A stretch of DNA of 64,000 nucleotides, taken from assembly GCA_943372995.1 (NCBI GenBank), contig CALSAQ010000002.1:434001-498000 (forward strand), given 5' to 3'. Both the position numbers and the translations under genes were made by a program. Shown piece after piece: positions 26,873 through 36,276 of the stretch. How positions within the stretch are numbered: position 1 is the first letter of the stretch; each line of letters opens with the position of its first letter. This DNA is from CAJBVG01 sp943372995 (GTDB lineage Bacteria > Bacteroidota > Bacteroidia > Sphingobacteriales > Sphingobacteriaceae). Below the pieces are notes generated by a model. It ran no database searches and was not told where the DNA came from. It saw only the letters and a program-made list of their open reading frames with translations.

Positions 26873-28849
26873 ATGATATCAGAAAAGTCGATTCAGCTTA
26901 TTCAAGAGCTAAAAGGGAAGTATTGTAATTCCTTAATTCAGTATAAACGTTACCCTACGAGGGAAGTGCATGTAGGCGATTTGCCTATGGGTGCACATCA
27001 TCCTATTCGTATACAATCGATGACTACCACCGATACCATGAATACCATGGCTACCGTAGAACAAACCATTAGAATGGTAGAAGCAGGTTGCGAATATGTG
27101 CGTATTACCGCTCCAAGTGTAAACGAATCGAACAATTTAGCAGAAATAAAGAAAGAGCTTCGCAAGCGTGGATATACGGTTCCTTTAGTTGCCGACATTC
27201 ACTTTACTCCTAATGCTGCCGAAGCGGCTGCTCGTATTGTAGAAAAGGTAAGAGTGAATCCTGGGAATTATGCCGATAAAAAGAAATTTGAACAAATAGA
27301 CTATACTCAATCGGAATACAATGCCGAGTTAGATCGTATCCGTAAGAAATTTGAGCCTTTGGTGAAAATTTGTAAGGAGTACGGTACAGCCATGAGAATT
27401 GGTACAAACCACGGTTCTTTATCCGATCGTATCATGAGCTGGTATGGTGATACTCCACTGGGTATGGTAGAATCGGCTATGGAATTTATTCGTATCTGCG
27501 AAGATTTGAATTACTACAATTTAGTAGTGTCGATGAAATCGAGTAATGCACAAGTGATGGTACAAGCCTATCGTTTACTCATAGAAACAATGGCGAAAGA
27601 GGGTATGAATTATCCTTTACACTTAGGTGTTACCGAAGCTGGTGATGGAGAAGATGGTAGAATAAAATCGGCTGTTGGTATTGGTACATTATTAGAGGAC
27701 GGTATTGGCGATACCATTAGAGTTTCTTTAACGGAGGAGCCCGAGTTCGAAGCTCCAGTGGCAAAGGCTTTAGCCGATCGTTATGTGATTCGTGCGGAAC
27801 AAGCAAAAGATGAACAAGTCTTAGAAGAAATTCATTTGCCTCATCATTTTAATCCCTACGAATATAAACGAAGAACAACTAAGGACATCGGATTACTTGG
27901 TGCTCACCATGTTCCTGTTGTAGTTGCTGATATTTCGTACTTAACGTTGAACGAACCTTTGCAATTATCGCAAATTGGATATACTTACTCTGCACTTTTA
28001 GATAAGTACAACATGAGCGATTTAGCAGCAGATATTGCCTATTTAGGCGATCATATTCCGAGCTATACCTTCCCAGGCAACTTAAAGAAATTATTTAATT
28101 ATAAAACTTGGCTGAACAACAAAGAAATAGAAAATGCTATTCCTTTGTTAACAACAGCCGAATACCTTGTTCATCAATTACCAACTCAACAACTTCGTTT
28201 TGTGCAAGCAAAATCTTCTGAACTTTCTGAAGAGCTTCTGAGAAAAATGAATGAGGATAAACAACTGTGTTTGATTTTATTAGCCGATTCATATCACGGA
28301 ATGGCTTCGCAACGTAAAGTGTTTTACGAAATGCAGAACTTAAACATCGATATTCCTGTTATTGTAAAAAATAATTATCATCATTTAAGTTTAGACCAAC
28401 TGCAATTATACGCAGCTACTGATTTTGGCGCATTATTAATTGATGGTTTCTCAGATGGAATATGGCTCTCAGCAGATCACGACTTGTCGTTACGAGTTAT
28501 TAATTCGATATCATTCGGTATTTTACAAGCCAGTAGAGTACGTATCTCCAAAACAGAATACATTTCTTGTCCTTCATGCGGAAGAACCCTTTTCGATTTA
28601 CAAGAAACTACTCAAATGATTCGCTCTCGTACCGATCATTTAAAAGGAATTAAAATTGGTATCATGGGTTGTATCGTAAATGGTCCTGGTGAAATGGCCG
28701 ATGCCGATTACGGATATGTAGGTACTGGTCCTGGTAAAATTACACTATACCGAGGGAAAGAAGTGGTTCGCAAAAATGTAAATACTGAAAATGCTGTCGA
28801 TGAATTAATAGAACTGATTCGTGAAGATGGAAACTGGATTGAAAAATAG
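26873..28849 (+). CDS. ispG: 4-hydroxy-3-methylbut-2-enyl diphosphate synthase, large form
   Basis: 658 residues. IspG (GcpE) converts MEcPP to HMBPP in the MEP isoprenoid pathway, using a [4Fe-4S] cluster. The N-terminal TIM barrel (about 20-310) begins with PIRIQSMTTTDTMNT; a roughly 250-residue insertion follows, then the reductase-like domain (about 560-658) with cluster ligands in SCPSCGRT and GCIVNGPGE. The insertion marks the large form known from plants, Chlamydia and Bacteroidota. It shows that isoprenoids are made by the MEP route here. Confidence 0.95.
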   Translation: MISEKSIQLIQELKGKYCNSLIQYKRYPTREVHVGDLPMGAHHPIRIQSMTTTDTMNTMATVEQTIRMVEAGCEYVRITAPSVNESNNLAEIKKELRKRGYTVPLVADIHFTPNAAEAAARIVEKVRVNPGNYADKKKFEQIDYTQSEYNAELDRIRKKFEPLVKICKEYGTAMRIGTNHGSLSDRIMSWYGDTPLGMVESAMEFIRICEDLNYYNLVVSMKSSNAQVMVQAYRLLIETMAKEGMNYPLHLGVTEAGDGEDGRIKSAVGIGTLLEDGIGDTIRVSLTEEPEFEAPVAKALADRYVIRAEQAKDEQVLEEIHLPHHFNPYEYKRRTTKDIGLLGAHHVPVVVADISYLTLNEPLQLSQIGYTYSALLDKYNMSDLAADIAYLGDHIPSYTFPGNLKKLFNYKTWLNNKEIENAIPLLTTAEYLVHQLPTQQLRFVQAKSSELSEELLRKMNEDKQLCLILLADSYHGMASQRKVFYEMQNLNIDIPVIVKNNYHHLSLDQLQLYAATDFGALLIDGFSDGIWLSADHDLSLRVINSISFGILQASRVRISKTEYISCPSCGRTLFDLQETTQMIRSRTDHLKGIKIGIMGCIVNGPGEMADADYGYVGTGPGKITLYRGKEVVRKNVNTENAVDELIELIREDGNWIEK

Positions 28850-28915
28850 TTAGTGTACTTTATACAATTATTGCACAACATTTATTATCTTTAGGTGTTA
28901 TTAAATAAAAACAAT

Positions 28916-29899
28916 ATGTCGAGTCCAATAAAATCGATAGGAGTAATGACATCTGGAGGCGATGCTCCTGGGATGAATGCTGCCATTAGAGCGGTGGTTA
29001 GAGCAGGTATTTCTTACGGTGTGCAGGTGTACGGAATTAAAAGAGGTTACGAAGGGATGATTGATGGGGATATTATCCCTATGGAATCGAATTCGGTAAG
29101 TAATATCATTCAACGTGGGGGAACTATTCTAAAGTCGGCTCGTAGTGAGCGATTCAGAACTGCAGAGGGAAGAAAACAAGCATACGAACAACTTCAAAAA
29201 CACAACATTGATGCAGTGGTAGCCATTGGTGGTGATGGAACTTTTAGTGGAGCCTTGCAATTTAATAAAGAACACGACATCCCTTTTATTGGTATACCAG
29301 GCACTATCGATTGCGATTTATATGGAACCGATTATACTTTAGGATTTGATACCGCTGTAAATACTGCAGTAGATGCGATTGATAGAATTAGAGATACTGC
29401 CGATTCGCACGATCGTTTATTTTTTGTGGAGGTGATGGGTAGAGATGCTGGATTTATTGCCTTGTATTCTGGAATTGCTGGGGGTGCAGAAGCAACCTTA
29501 ATTCCTGAATCCAAAACAGATGAGAATTCTTTGATGCAAATGTTGAGTAAAGGTTGGGAAAGAAAAAAATCGTCGATGATTGTAGTGGTTGCTGAAGGTG
29601 ATCAAATTGGTGGGGCATATCGTACCGCAGAAAAAGTAAAAGAAAAATTTAAGCATTACGATATTCGAGTGAGCGTATTGGGGCATATGCAAAGAGGAGG
29701 AAGTCCAAGTTGCATGGATAGAGTATTGGGCAGTAGAATGGGAGTAGCCGCTGTAGAAGCCTTGCTAGCCGGACGAGTACAAATCATGATTGGAATTGTA
29801 AATAATCATATTCATTATACTTCACTGGAAAAAGCAGTAAAACACAATCAAGATATTGATATGAATTTACTCCGTTTAGGTGAAATTTTATCGTCGTAA
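28916..29899 (+). CDS. pfkA: ATP-dependent 6-phosphofructokinase
   Basis: 327 residues, phosphorylates fructose 6-phosphate in glycolysis. Motifs are TSGGDAPGMNA and GGDGTFSGA at the ATP site, PGTIDCDLYGTD at the catalytic loop and MGRDAGFIALYSG. Gly in GGDGT favours ATP over pyrophosphate. The usual TIDND reads TIDCD here, keeping both aspartates but changing the Asn. The GTG at 28895 would add seven residues, but the ATG at 28916 gives the normal N terminus (MSSPIKSIGVMTSGG). The 3' end overlaps the convergent hydrolase gene by 12 bases. Confidence 0.92.
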   Translation: MSSPIKSIGVMTSGGDAPGMNAAIRAVVRAGISYGVQVYGIKRGYEGMIDGDIIPMESNSVSNIIQRGGTILKSARSERFRTAEGRKQAYEQLQKHNIDAVVAIGGDGTFSGALQFNKEHDIPFIGIPGTIDCDLYGTDYTLGFDTAVNTAVDAIDRIRDTADSHDRLFFVEVMGRDAGFIALYSGIAGGAEATLIPESKTDENSLMQMLSKGWERKKSSMIVVVAEGDQIGGAYRTAEKVKEKFKHYDIRVSVLGHMQRGGSPSCMDRVLGSRMGVAAVEALLAGRVQIMIGIVNNHIHYTSLEKAVKHNQDIDMNLLRLGEILSS

Positions 29900-30760
29900 A
29901 TTCTTATCCATTTTTCGAATCGCCTCCATCACAATTTCTGGTTTTGTAAATGGAATGAAATGATCTAATTCTGGATAATACATTACATCTAAAAGAGAAG
30001 TGTCGATTCGCTTTACAGCAAAATCTTTATTCTTAGGATCTACTAAAATATCTTTCCCTCCTTGAATAAAAATGATAGGCATCTTTAGCGATTTCCATTG
30101 AGGTAGAATACGAATCAATTCGTTTTTTAAAGCTAATATTTCTTCATTACTTACTACAATCGCATCAGGAATCATCCAACGAAATACTTTCCATGTGGCA
30201 GGACCTTGTATCCATAATTCTTTTTCCAGGTCGGGATCAATAGAAGGTGCAATAAAAATAATCCCAGAAATAACCTCTTCGAAATCCATTCCCATCTTTG
30301 CTACAACTGGTCCACCATAAGAATGACCAATTAATACAATTTTCTTTCCTTGCTCGTGAAATTTTTTCAGTAGTGGAGCATAGACAATAGATTGCATAGT
30401 GAGCGATTCTTCTTTCTCGCCAAAATCAGAATATCCATATCCCGGACGATCAACTGATATCATCAGGAAATTAGCATTTAAGCTACTGTCCTCTATATAA
30501 TTTTGGTAGGCGTTCCATGATCCCGGACTACCATGTACAAAGAAGAGAAGAACCTCCGCTTTTGCATTCCCAGATTGAACATAATGAACTGTATGTCTAG
30601 CAAATTCGTATTGATGAAATTGAGCATTGATTTTCTTCTCTTGAAATGCATTTAATGCCTTTTTATCGGTAGTCCTAAAACTCAAAAAACAAGATGATAA
30701 CAGAAGTATACATCCAAATAAAATGAATAGAATGATTAAGCTTCGCTTTAGGATTATCAT
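29888..30760 (-). CDS. Lipoprotein alpha/beta hydrolase
   Basis: 290 residues from the ATG at 30760. The N terminus is a lipoprotein signal with lipobox LLLSSC (lipidated Cys24). The alpha/beta-hydrolase fold shows HGSPGSW (oxyanion), nucleophile GHSYGG, acid GGKDILVD and base His in ELDHFIPF, a full catalytic triad. The substrate is unknown; membrane anchoring suggests it faces the periplasm. A longer frame from 30817 adds 19 residues ahead of the signal and is less likely. Confidence 0.8.
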   Translation of the reverse strand: MIILKRSLIILFILFGCILLLSSCFLSFRTTDKKALNAFQEKKINAQFHQYEFARHTVHYVQSGNAKAEVLLFFVHGSPGSWNAYQNYIEDSSLNANFLMISVDRPGYGYSDFGEKEESLTMQSIVYAPLLKKFHEQGKKIVLIGHSYGGPVVAKMGMDFEEVISGIIFIAPSIDPDLEKELWIQGPATWKVFRWMIPDAIVVSNEEILALKNELIRILPQWKSLKMPIIFIQGGKDILVDPKNKDFAVKRIDTSLLDVMYYPELDHFIPFTKPEIVMEAIRKMDKNLRR

Positions 30761-30900
30761 AATAATGTAATTTTTTCTTAGAGGCAAATACGAAAGTTCA
30801 AGACCTACGTATTTCATTAAAATTAGAATAAAGATAATTCATTATTTATAATTCTTCTAAATAATGGCTCTGACAATTTGATGACATATAAACCCACGAG

Positions 30901-32160
30901 ATGAAGTTAATTTGTACAACGTTTAAAAGGCCCCAGAGATTGAAAAATCTACGAATTATAGCATTTACACACAAGAACTTGGACTTGAAGGAGATAGGTA
31001 AACTTGTGTTGGCACCAGAGGAAAAAGAGCGCGTGTTGAGGTCCCTTAAAGAGGAATTAAATATTGAAGAACTTTTCTACATAGGTACCTGTAACAGAGT
31101 GGAACTAGTTTTCACTTCCGAAAATGAAATCAACGAATACTTATTAAATAAAATCATTCATCATCTAAGTTTAAACAAAGTAGATGACATCGAAGTGTTG
31201 AAATCTGCTGCTTCATTGTATAATGATGAACAAGCGATGATACATTTGATGAGGGTTTCGAGTTCCTTAGAATCGTTGGTTGTTGGAGAGAAGGAGATTC
31301 TTGCGCAAGTTCGTCAATCGTACGATGAGTGTAAGGAATGGGGTTTTACAGGCGATTTCTTACGTTTATGTATGAATCGTGTGGTAAAGACAGCAAAAGA
31401 GATTTATACAGATACCAAAATTTCTGAAAAACCTATATCAGTAGTATCCATAGCCTATAGAATGTTGAAAAACGTAGCGATTAACGATCATACGCGTTTT
31501 TTAATTATAGGAGCAGGAGAAACCAATCAGTTATTTGCTAAGTATTTAAAGAAACAAAAGCTAAGCAATTTCACGGTATTTAACAGAACGCTTGAGAAAG
31601 CAGAGAAATTGGCGGTAGAGTTAGAAGGTAAAGCATTACCATTAACGGCATTAACCACCTATAAAGAAGGTTTTGATGTAATCATTACTTGTACATCGGC
31701 GAGAGAGCCAATTATTACTTCAGAGGTTTATGATAGTTTGTTGAATGGAGAGAGCGGAAAGAAAATTATCCTTGATTTAGCCATACCAAACGACACAGCA
31801 CCAGAGGTAGTAGAGAACAACAACATCCACTTTATCAATATCGAAAGTATACAAGCAACCATAAAACGTAACATGGATGAGCGTTATGGAGAACTTTGTC
31901 ATGCTGAAAATATCATAGAACTTAACATTAGTGAATTCAGACCACTAGTACGTCAGCGTAAAATAGAGCTGGCGATGAAAGCAGTTCCTCAAACCATTAA
32001 AGAGATTAGAAATACTGCAATGAACACAGTATTTGCGGAAGATATTAACGAACTTGATCAACAATCGAAAGAAGTTTTAGAAAAAGTTCTTAATTACATG
32101 GAGAAGAAATACATTAGTATTCCAATGGTGATGGCAAAGGAAATCCTCATTAAGGAATAA
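30901..32160 (+). CDS. hemA: Glutamyl-tRNA reductase
   Basis: 419 residues. First committed enzyme of the C5 pathway, reducing glutamyl-tRNA to glutamate-1-semialdehyde. The catalytic cysteine is Cys64 in GTCNRVE; SSLESLVVGEKEILAQVRQSY, the NADPH-binding IIGAGETNQL and the C-terminal dimerisation helices are present. About 14 residues precede the usual N terminus (LKNLRIIAFTHKNLD), so the true start might be slightly later. It heads the heme cluster, 14 bases before hemCD. Confidence 0.93.
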   Translation: MKLICTTFKRPQRLKNLRIIAFTHKNLDLKEIGKLVLAPEEKERVLRSLKEELNIEELFYIGTCNRVELVFTSENEINEYLLNKIIHHLSLNKVDDIEVLKSAASLYNDEQAMIHLMRVSSSLESLVVGEKEILAQVRQSYDECKEWGFTGDFLRLCMNRVVKTAKEIYTDTKISEKPISVVSIAYRMLKNVAINDHTRFLIIGAGETNQLFAKYLKKQKLSNFTVFNRTLEKAEKLAVELEGKALPLTALTTYKEGFDVIITCTSAREPIITSEVYDSLLNGESGKKIILDLAIPNDTAPEVVENNNIHFINIESIQATIKRNMDERYGELCHAENIIELNISEFRPLVRQRKIELAMKAVPQTIKEIRNTAMNTVFAEDINELDQQSKEVLEKVLNYMEKKYISIPMVMAKEILIKE

Positions 32161-32174
32161 CTGCAAGTTTTAGA

Positions 32175-33770
32175 ATGAAAAATATTAAAATTATTATTGG
32201 CTCGCGAGGGAGTGATTTAGCTCTTTGGCAAGCACATCATATTAAAGATCGATTAATTTCTTTAGGCGCTGAAGTTGAACTGAAAATTTTCAAAACGCAA
32301 GGAGATAAAATACAACATCTTAGTTTAGACAAGTTAGAAGGAAAAGGTTTCTTTACTAAAGAACTTGAAGACGCTTTGCTTAATAAAGAAATTGATTTAG
32401 CAGTACACTCGCATAAAGACTTACCCACTGTATCGCCTGAGGGTTTGTGTATAGCTGCGGTATCCGAACGAGAAGATCCTTCGGAATTAATTTTAATCAG
32501 AAAAGAATCGACAGATAACACCTTAGAATTTTCTTTTAAAAAAAATGCCATTATTGGTACTTCATCGGCAAGAAGAAAAGCTCAGTTGTTAGCATTTAGA
32601 GATGATATTGAATTAAAGGATATCAGAGGAAATGTACCTACACGAATTCAAAAATTACGCGATGGATATTTCGACGCTATTTTATTAGCGAAAGCAGGGG
32701 TTAGTCGATTAGGATTAGACTTATCTGACTTAACGGTGATTGAAGTTGATCCTAAAAAAATTGTTCCTGCTCCCGCTCAAGGAGTATTGGCTTTACAAAT
32801 TAGAGAGTCGGATATCGAATTAAATAAATTTCTTCAACAAATTCATCAAGAAGATGTACAGTTGTGTATTGGTATTGAACGCAAGTTGTTGAATTTATTT
32901 GAAGGAGGATGTCATATGCCATTAGGTGCTTATGCTATTGCCGATGAGGGTAAATATAAATTGTGGGTATCTAAAGCAGATGATGCAGATGAAATTCCAC
33001 AACGTTTGTATTTAGAATCAGCGCAAGCAGAGGGCATGGCAGAAGAAGCGCTAGCAATATTAAATCATAAAGTTTTAAAAGATAAGCGAGTTGTAATCAG
33101 TAGAATTTTAGATGAGAATTCCTTGCTACAAAAACATATAGAAGCTGAGCAAGCTGAGCTTATAGGAGTATCGGGAATACAAACAGTAAAAATTAATTTA
33201 CCTAAAAAAGATTACAGCAGTTACGATATTATTTTCTTTAATAGTAAAAATGCAGTAGAGCATTTCTTTGAGCAAATGCCAATTTTATCTAATAAAACAA
33301 AATTAGCAGCCTTCGGACCGGGAACAGAAAGAGCATTGAAACGTAAAGGTTTTGATGTTGCATTTTCGGGCACATCATCAGACCCACAAGAAGTAGCGAT
33401 GCAATTTTTATCTGTTTATAAAAATCAATTGAATATTTTGTTTCCAAAAGCCAGTGCATCATTACAATCGGTTTCAAGTGCGTTATCAAAAATGCATCAG
33501 GTAGAAGAATTGGATGTGTATGAAACGATAAAAGAAGAAGATTTAATTCTACCAGAAGCAGATGTGTATGTTTTCACCAGTCCATCTAATGTTGAATCTT
33601 TTAGTAAGGAAATGAAAAAAGTAGATCAGAAAATGGTAGTTGCTATTGGTCCAAGTACAGCCGAAGCCTTAAGAAATAAAGAGGTGGAAGTAACAGCCAT
33701 AGCAAAAACAGCCGACGATTTAGGTTTGCTTAATGCAATAACGGAATCGCTAATAAATTACAAATTCTAA
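32175..33770 (+). CDS. hemCD: Fused hydroxymethylbilane synthase / uroporphyrinogen-III synthase
   Basis: 531 residues. Residues 1 to about 300 are HemC (porphobilinogen deaminase): GSRGSDLALWQ, VHSHKDLP, GTSSARRKAQL and Cys246 in EGGCHMPLG, which holds the dipyrromethane cofactor. From about residue 303 (KDKRVVISR) to the end is HemD, with FFNSKNAVEHF, AFGPGTERAL, VYVFTSPSNVESF and AIGPSTAEAL. The fusion lets hydroxymethylbilane pass straight to ring closure. The stop codon lies in a tandem-word repeat. Confidence 0.93.
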   Translation: MKNIKIIIGSRGSDLALWQAHHIKDRLISLGAEVELKIFKTQGDKIQHLSLDKLEGKGFFTKELEDALLNKEIDLAVHSHKDLPTVSPEGLCIAAVSEREDPSELILIRKESTDNTLEFSFKKNAIIGTSSARRKAQLLAFRDDIELKDIRGNVPTRIQKLRDGYFDAILLAKAGVSRLGLDLSDLTVIEVDPKKIVPAPAQGVLALQIRESDIELNKFLQQIHQEDVQLCIGIERKLLNLFEGGCHMPLGAYAIADEGKYKLWVSKADDADEIPQRLYLESAQAEGMAEEALAILNHKVLKDKRVVISRILDENSLLQKHIEAEQAELIGVSGIQTVKINLPKKDYSSYDIIFFNSKNAVEHFFEQMPILSNKTKLAAFGPGTERALKRKGFDVAFSGTSSDPQEVAMQFLSVYKNQLNILFPKASASLQSVSSALSKMHQVEELDVYETIKEEDLILPEADVYVFTSPSNVESFSKEMKKVDQKMVVAIGPSTAEALRNKEVEVTAIAKTADDLGLLNAITESLINYKF

Positions 33771-33827
33771 ATACTAAATTCTAAATTCTAAATTACAAGT
33801 AACCAGTCACTAGTCACAATTCACTAA
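33757..33827. repeat. Tandem AAATTCT words, then AGTCACT words
   Basis: Four to five 7-base units of AAATTCTA type run from inside the last hemCD codons to 33798. Two copies of an AGTCAC-like word follow (33804-33827), reaching almost to the hemB ATG at 33832. The whole gap is repeat. Confidence 0.75.
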
Positions 33828-33831
33828 TACA

Positions 33832-34800
33832 ATGCTAACAAGACCCAGAAGAACCCGCATAAATTCAATCGTTCGAGAGATGGTTGCAGAAACCAGACTT
33901 TCGAAAGAGATGTTTATCTATCCTTATTTTATTGTTCCTGGTAATGGAGTGAAGAAAGCGATAGATGCGATGCCAGGCATTCATCATTTTTCTATCGATG
34001 AATTATTGAAGGATGTGGAGCAAGGATTAAAAGTGGGTGTAAATAAAATTTTGTTGTTTGGAGTTGGGGAGCACAAAACAGAAGATGCTTCATCAGCATA
34101 CGCGGAGCATTCGGTTGTAGCCGATGCTGTGAGGGCATTAAAAGCAAAATTTGGAGAGCAAATTTATGTTATTACAGATGTTTGTACATGTGCTTATACT
34201 ACTCATGGGCATTGTGGAATAATACATAACGACTATGTGGATAATGATGAGACGGTAGAAGTATTAGTGAAAATGGCATTAACACATGCAAAAGCAGGAG
34301 CGGATATGGTAGCACCATCGGATATGATGGATGGAAGAATTGGAGCGATAAGAGAGGGCTTGGATGAGAATGGGTTTGTAAATACAGGATTAATGTCGTA
34401 CTCCATTAAATTTGCAGGAGCATATTATGGTCCATTTAGAGAAGCTGCAGATTCGGCACCTAACAAAGGCGATCGTAAATCCTATCAGATGGATTATAGA
34501 AATGCCAGAGAGGCAATGAAAGAAGCCGAACTTGATGAAATGGAAGGTGCAGATATATTAATGGTAAAACCAGCCTTGGCATATTTAGATGTAATTAGTA
34601 ACTTAAGAGCACAAACCAACTTGCCAGTGGCATGCTATAATGTATCAGCAGAATATTCGATGGTAAAAGCAGCAGCACAAAATGGTTGGATAGATGAGCA
34701 AAAACTTACCATGGAAAACATGTACGCTTTTGCAAGAGCAGGTGCTAATATTATCATTAGCTATCACACTCGAGAAATGTTTGAAAAAGGTTGGATATAA
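33832..34800 (+). CDS. hemB: Delta-aminolevulinic acid dehydratase (porphobilinogen synthase)
   Basis: 322 residues. Joins two aminolevulinate molecules into porphobilinogen. Three zinc cysteines are present (Cys118, Cys120, Cys128 in DVCTCAYTTHGHCG), so it is of the zinc-dependent type. Active-site lysines lie in SIKFAGAYYGPFR and MVKPALAYLD. Length and motifs are standard. Confidence 0.95.
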   Translation: MLTRPRRTRINSIVREMVAETRLSKEMFIYPYFIVPGNGVKKAIDAMPGIHHFSIDELLKDVEQGLKVGVNKILLFGVGEHKTEDASSAYAEHSVVADAVRALKAKFGEQIYVITDVCTCAYTTHGHCGIIHNDYVDNDETVEVLVKMALTHAKAGADMVAPSDMMDGRIGAIREGLDENGFVNTGLMSYSIKFAGAYYGPFREAADSAPNKGDRKSYQMDYRNAREAMKEAELDEMEGADILMVKPALAYLDVISNLRAQTNLPVACYNVSAEYSMVKAAAQNGWIDEQKLTMENMYAFARAGANIIISYHTREMFEKGWI

Positions 34801-34810
34801 AAGTAATTAC

Positions 34811-34890
34811 TAATTGTAAATTACAAATTACAAATTAACAAAACTAGTCATCAGCATATTAGCACATCAGCATATTAGCATATTAACACA
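34811..34890. repeat. AATTACA words followed by AGCATATT array before hemL
   Basis: 7-base units (AATTACA type) at 34811-34840. Then four 8-base units at 34853-34884 (AGCATATT, AGCACATC, AGCATATT, AGCATATT). The array ends six bases before the hemL ATG, so it forms the hemL leader. The 8-base word is the complement of the TATGCTGA family. Confidence 0.8.
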
Positions 34891-36276
34891 ATGTTAGAAG
34901 GATTAAAAAAAATATTTTCAGGAACAGAAGAAGAGACTACAGTAGGTTCTGTAGATAAGAAAGATATTTCGCGTGAGAAATCGACATTGCTTTTTGAGAA
35001 AGCAAAAAAATATTTCCCAGGTGGAGTAAATTCTCCAGTACGTGCTTTTAAATCGGTATACGGAACGCCTTTATTTATTGAGCGTGGCGATGGATGTAGG
35101 ATATGGGATGCTGATGGAAATGAATTTATTGATTTTTGTGGATCTTGGGGACCTTTGATTTTAGGTCACAATAATCCAAAGGTAAGGGAGAAAGTTTTTG
35201 AAGTTGCACAAAGTGGAATGTCGTTTGGTGCACCTACTGCATTAGAAAATGAATTAGCGGAATTAATTTTAAAACATAATTCTTATATCCAAAAACTTCG
35301 CTTTGTGAGTTCTGGAACAGAAGCTGTAATGTCGGCGATACGATTGGCGAGAGGATATACAAAAAGAGATAAAATATTAAAGTTCGAAGGTTGCTATCAT
35401 GGTCATGTTGATTCTTTATTAGTAAAAGCAGGATCAGGATTAGTCACTTTTGGAGAAACGAGTTCAGCTGGTGTGCCAGAAGCCTATGCGAAAGAAACGA
35501 TAGTGGTACCATTAAATGATATTAATGCATTAACACAGGCGTTCGAGCAATTTAAAAATGAAATAGCCTGCGTGATTATTGAACCCATACCAGCCAACAA
35601 TGGATTGTTGTTACAAGAGAAAACATTCTTAGAAAGTTTAAGACAAATTTGTACAGAAAATAATACCTTATTGATTTTTGATGAGGTCATTTCAGGATTT
35701 AGAATTGGCTTTGAAGGAGCTGCAGGTTATTATCAAATTCAACCAGATATTATCACATACGGGAAAATAATTGGAGGTGGTTTACCAGTGGGAATGTACG
35801 GTTCGTCGGAAGAAATTATGAATACGATTTCTCCAATGGGTCCGGTTTATCAAGCAGGTACATTATCTGGGAATCCAGTAGCAATGGCTGCAGGTATTGC
35901 ACAACTAACTGAGTTAAGCAGTTCTTCATTTTATAAAGAACTAAATAAAAAAGCAGAAGAATTTGCTTCGTCTATTCAACGGTATGCAGAAGCGAAAGGA
36001 TATAAGTTTAAAGTATTTTCAATCGGTTCTATTTTTTGGTTTGCATTTACAGAAGCAGAAGCTATAAGAGCATCGGCAGAGATTGATCCAGCAAGTATGG
36101 AAAAATTCAAAATGATGCATAGAGAATTATTGAATAGAGGAATTTATTTAGGGCCATCAGGTTATGAAGTAGGATTTGTGTCGGCTGCCCATACTAAAAT
36201 TGATTTAGAGAAAGCTAAGCGTGCTATTTTTGAAGCATTAGATATCGTATTTGATAGAAGAAACCATGTTGCGTAA
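34891..36276 (+). CDS. hemL: Glutamate-1-semialdehyde 2,1-aminomutase
   Basis: 461 residues, PLP enzyme making aminolevulinate from glutamate-1-semialdehyde. Motifs are FPGGVNSPVRAF, FVSSGTEAVMSAIRLARGYT, CYHGHVDSLL, IFDEVISGFR and the PLP lysine in TYGKIIGGGLPVG. It has an N-terminal extension of about 27 residues (starting MLEGLKKIFSG) before the usual start region, with no other ATG available. The 3' end overlaps the histidine kinase start by 11 bases. Confidence 0.93.
   Translation: MLEGLKKIFSGTEEETTVGSVDKKDISREKSTLLFEKAKKYFPGGVNSPVRAFKSVYGTPLFIERGDGCRIWDADGNEFIDFCGSWGPLILGHNNPKVREKVFEVAQSGMSFGAPTALENELAELILKHNSYIQKLRFVSSGTEAVMSAIRLARGYTKRDKILKFEGCYHGHVDSLLVKAGSGLVTFGETSSAGVPEAYAKETIVVPLNDINALTQAFEQFKNEIACVIIEPIPANNGLLLQEKTFLESLRQICTENNTLLIFDEVISGFRIGFEGAAGYYQIQPDIITYGKIIGGGLPVGMYGSSEEIMNTISPMGPVYQAGTLSGNPVAMAAGIAQLTELSSSSFYKELNKKAEEFASSIQRYAEAKGYKFKVFSIGSIFWFAFTEAEAIRASAEIDPASMEKFKMMHRELLNRGIYLGPSGYEVGFVSAAHTKIDLEKAKRAIFEALDIVFDRRNHVA

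Noticed and set aside
28895..28915. GTG start for pfkA
   Set aside because: Adds seven residues before the standard N terminus; an ATG at 28916 fits better.
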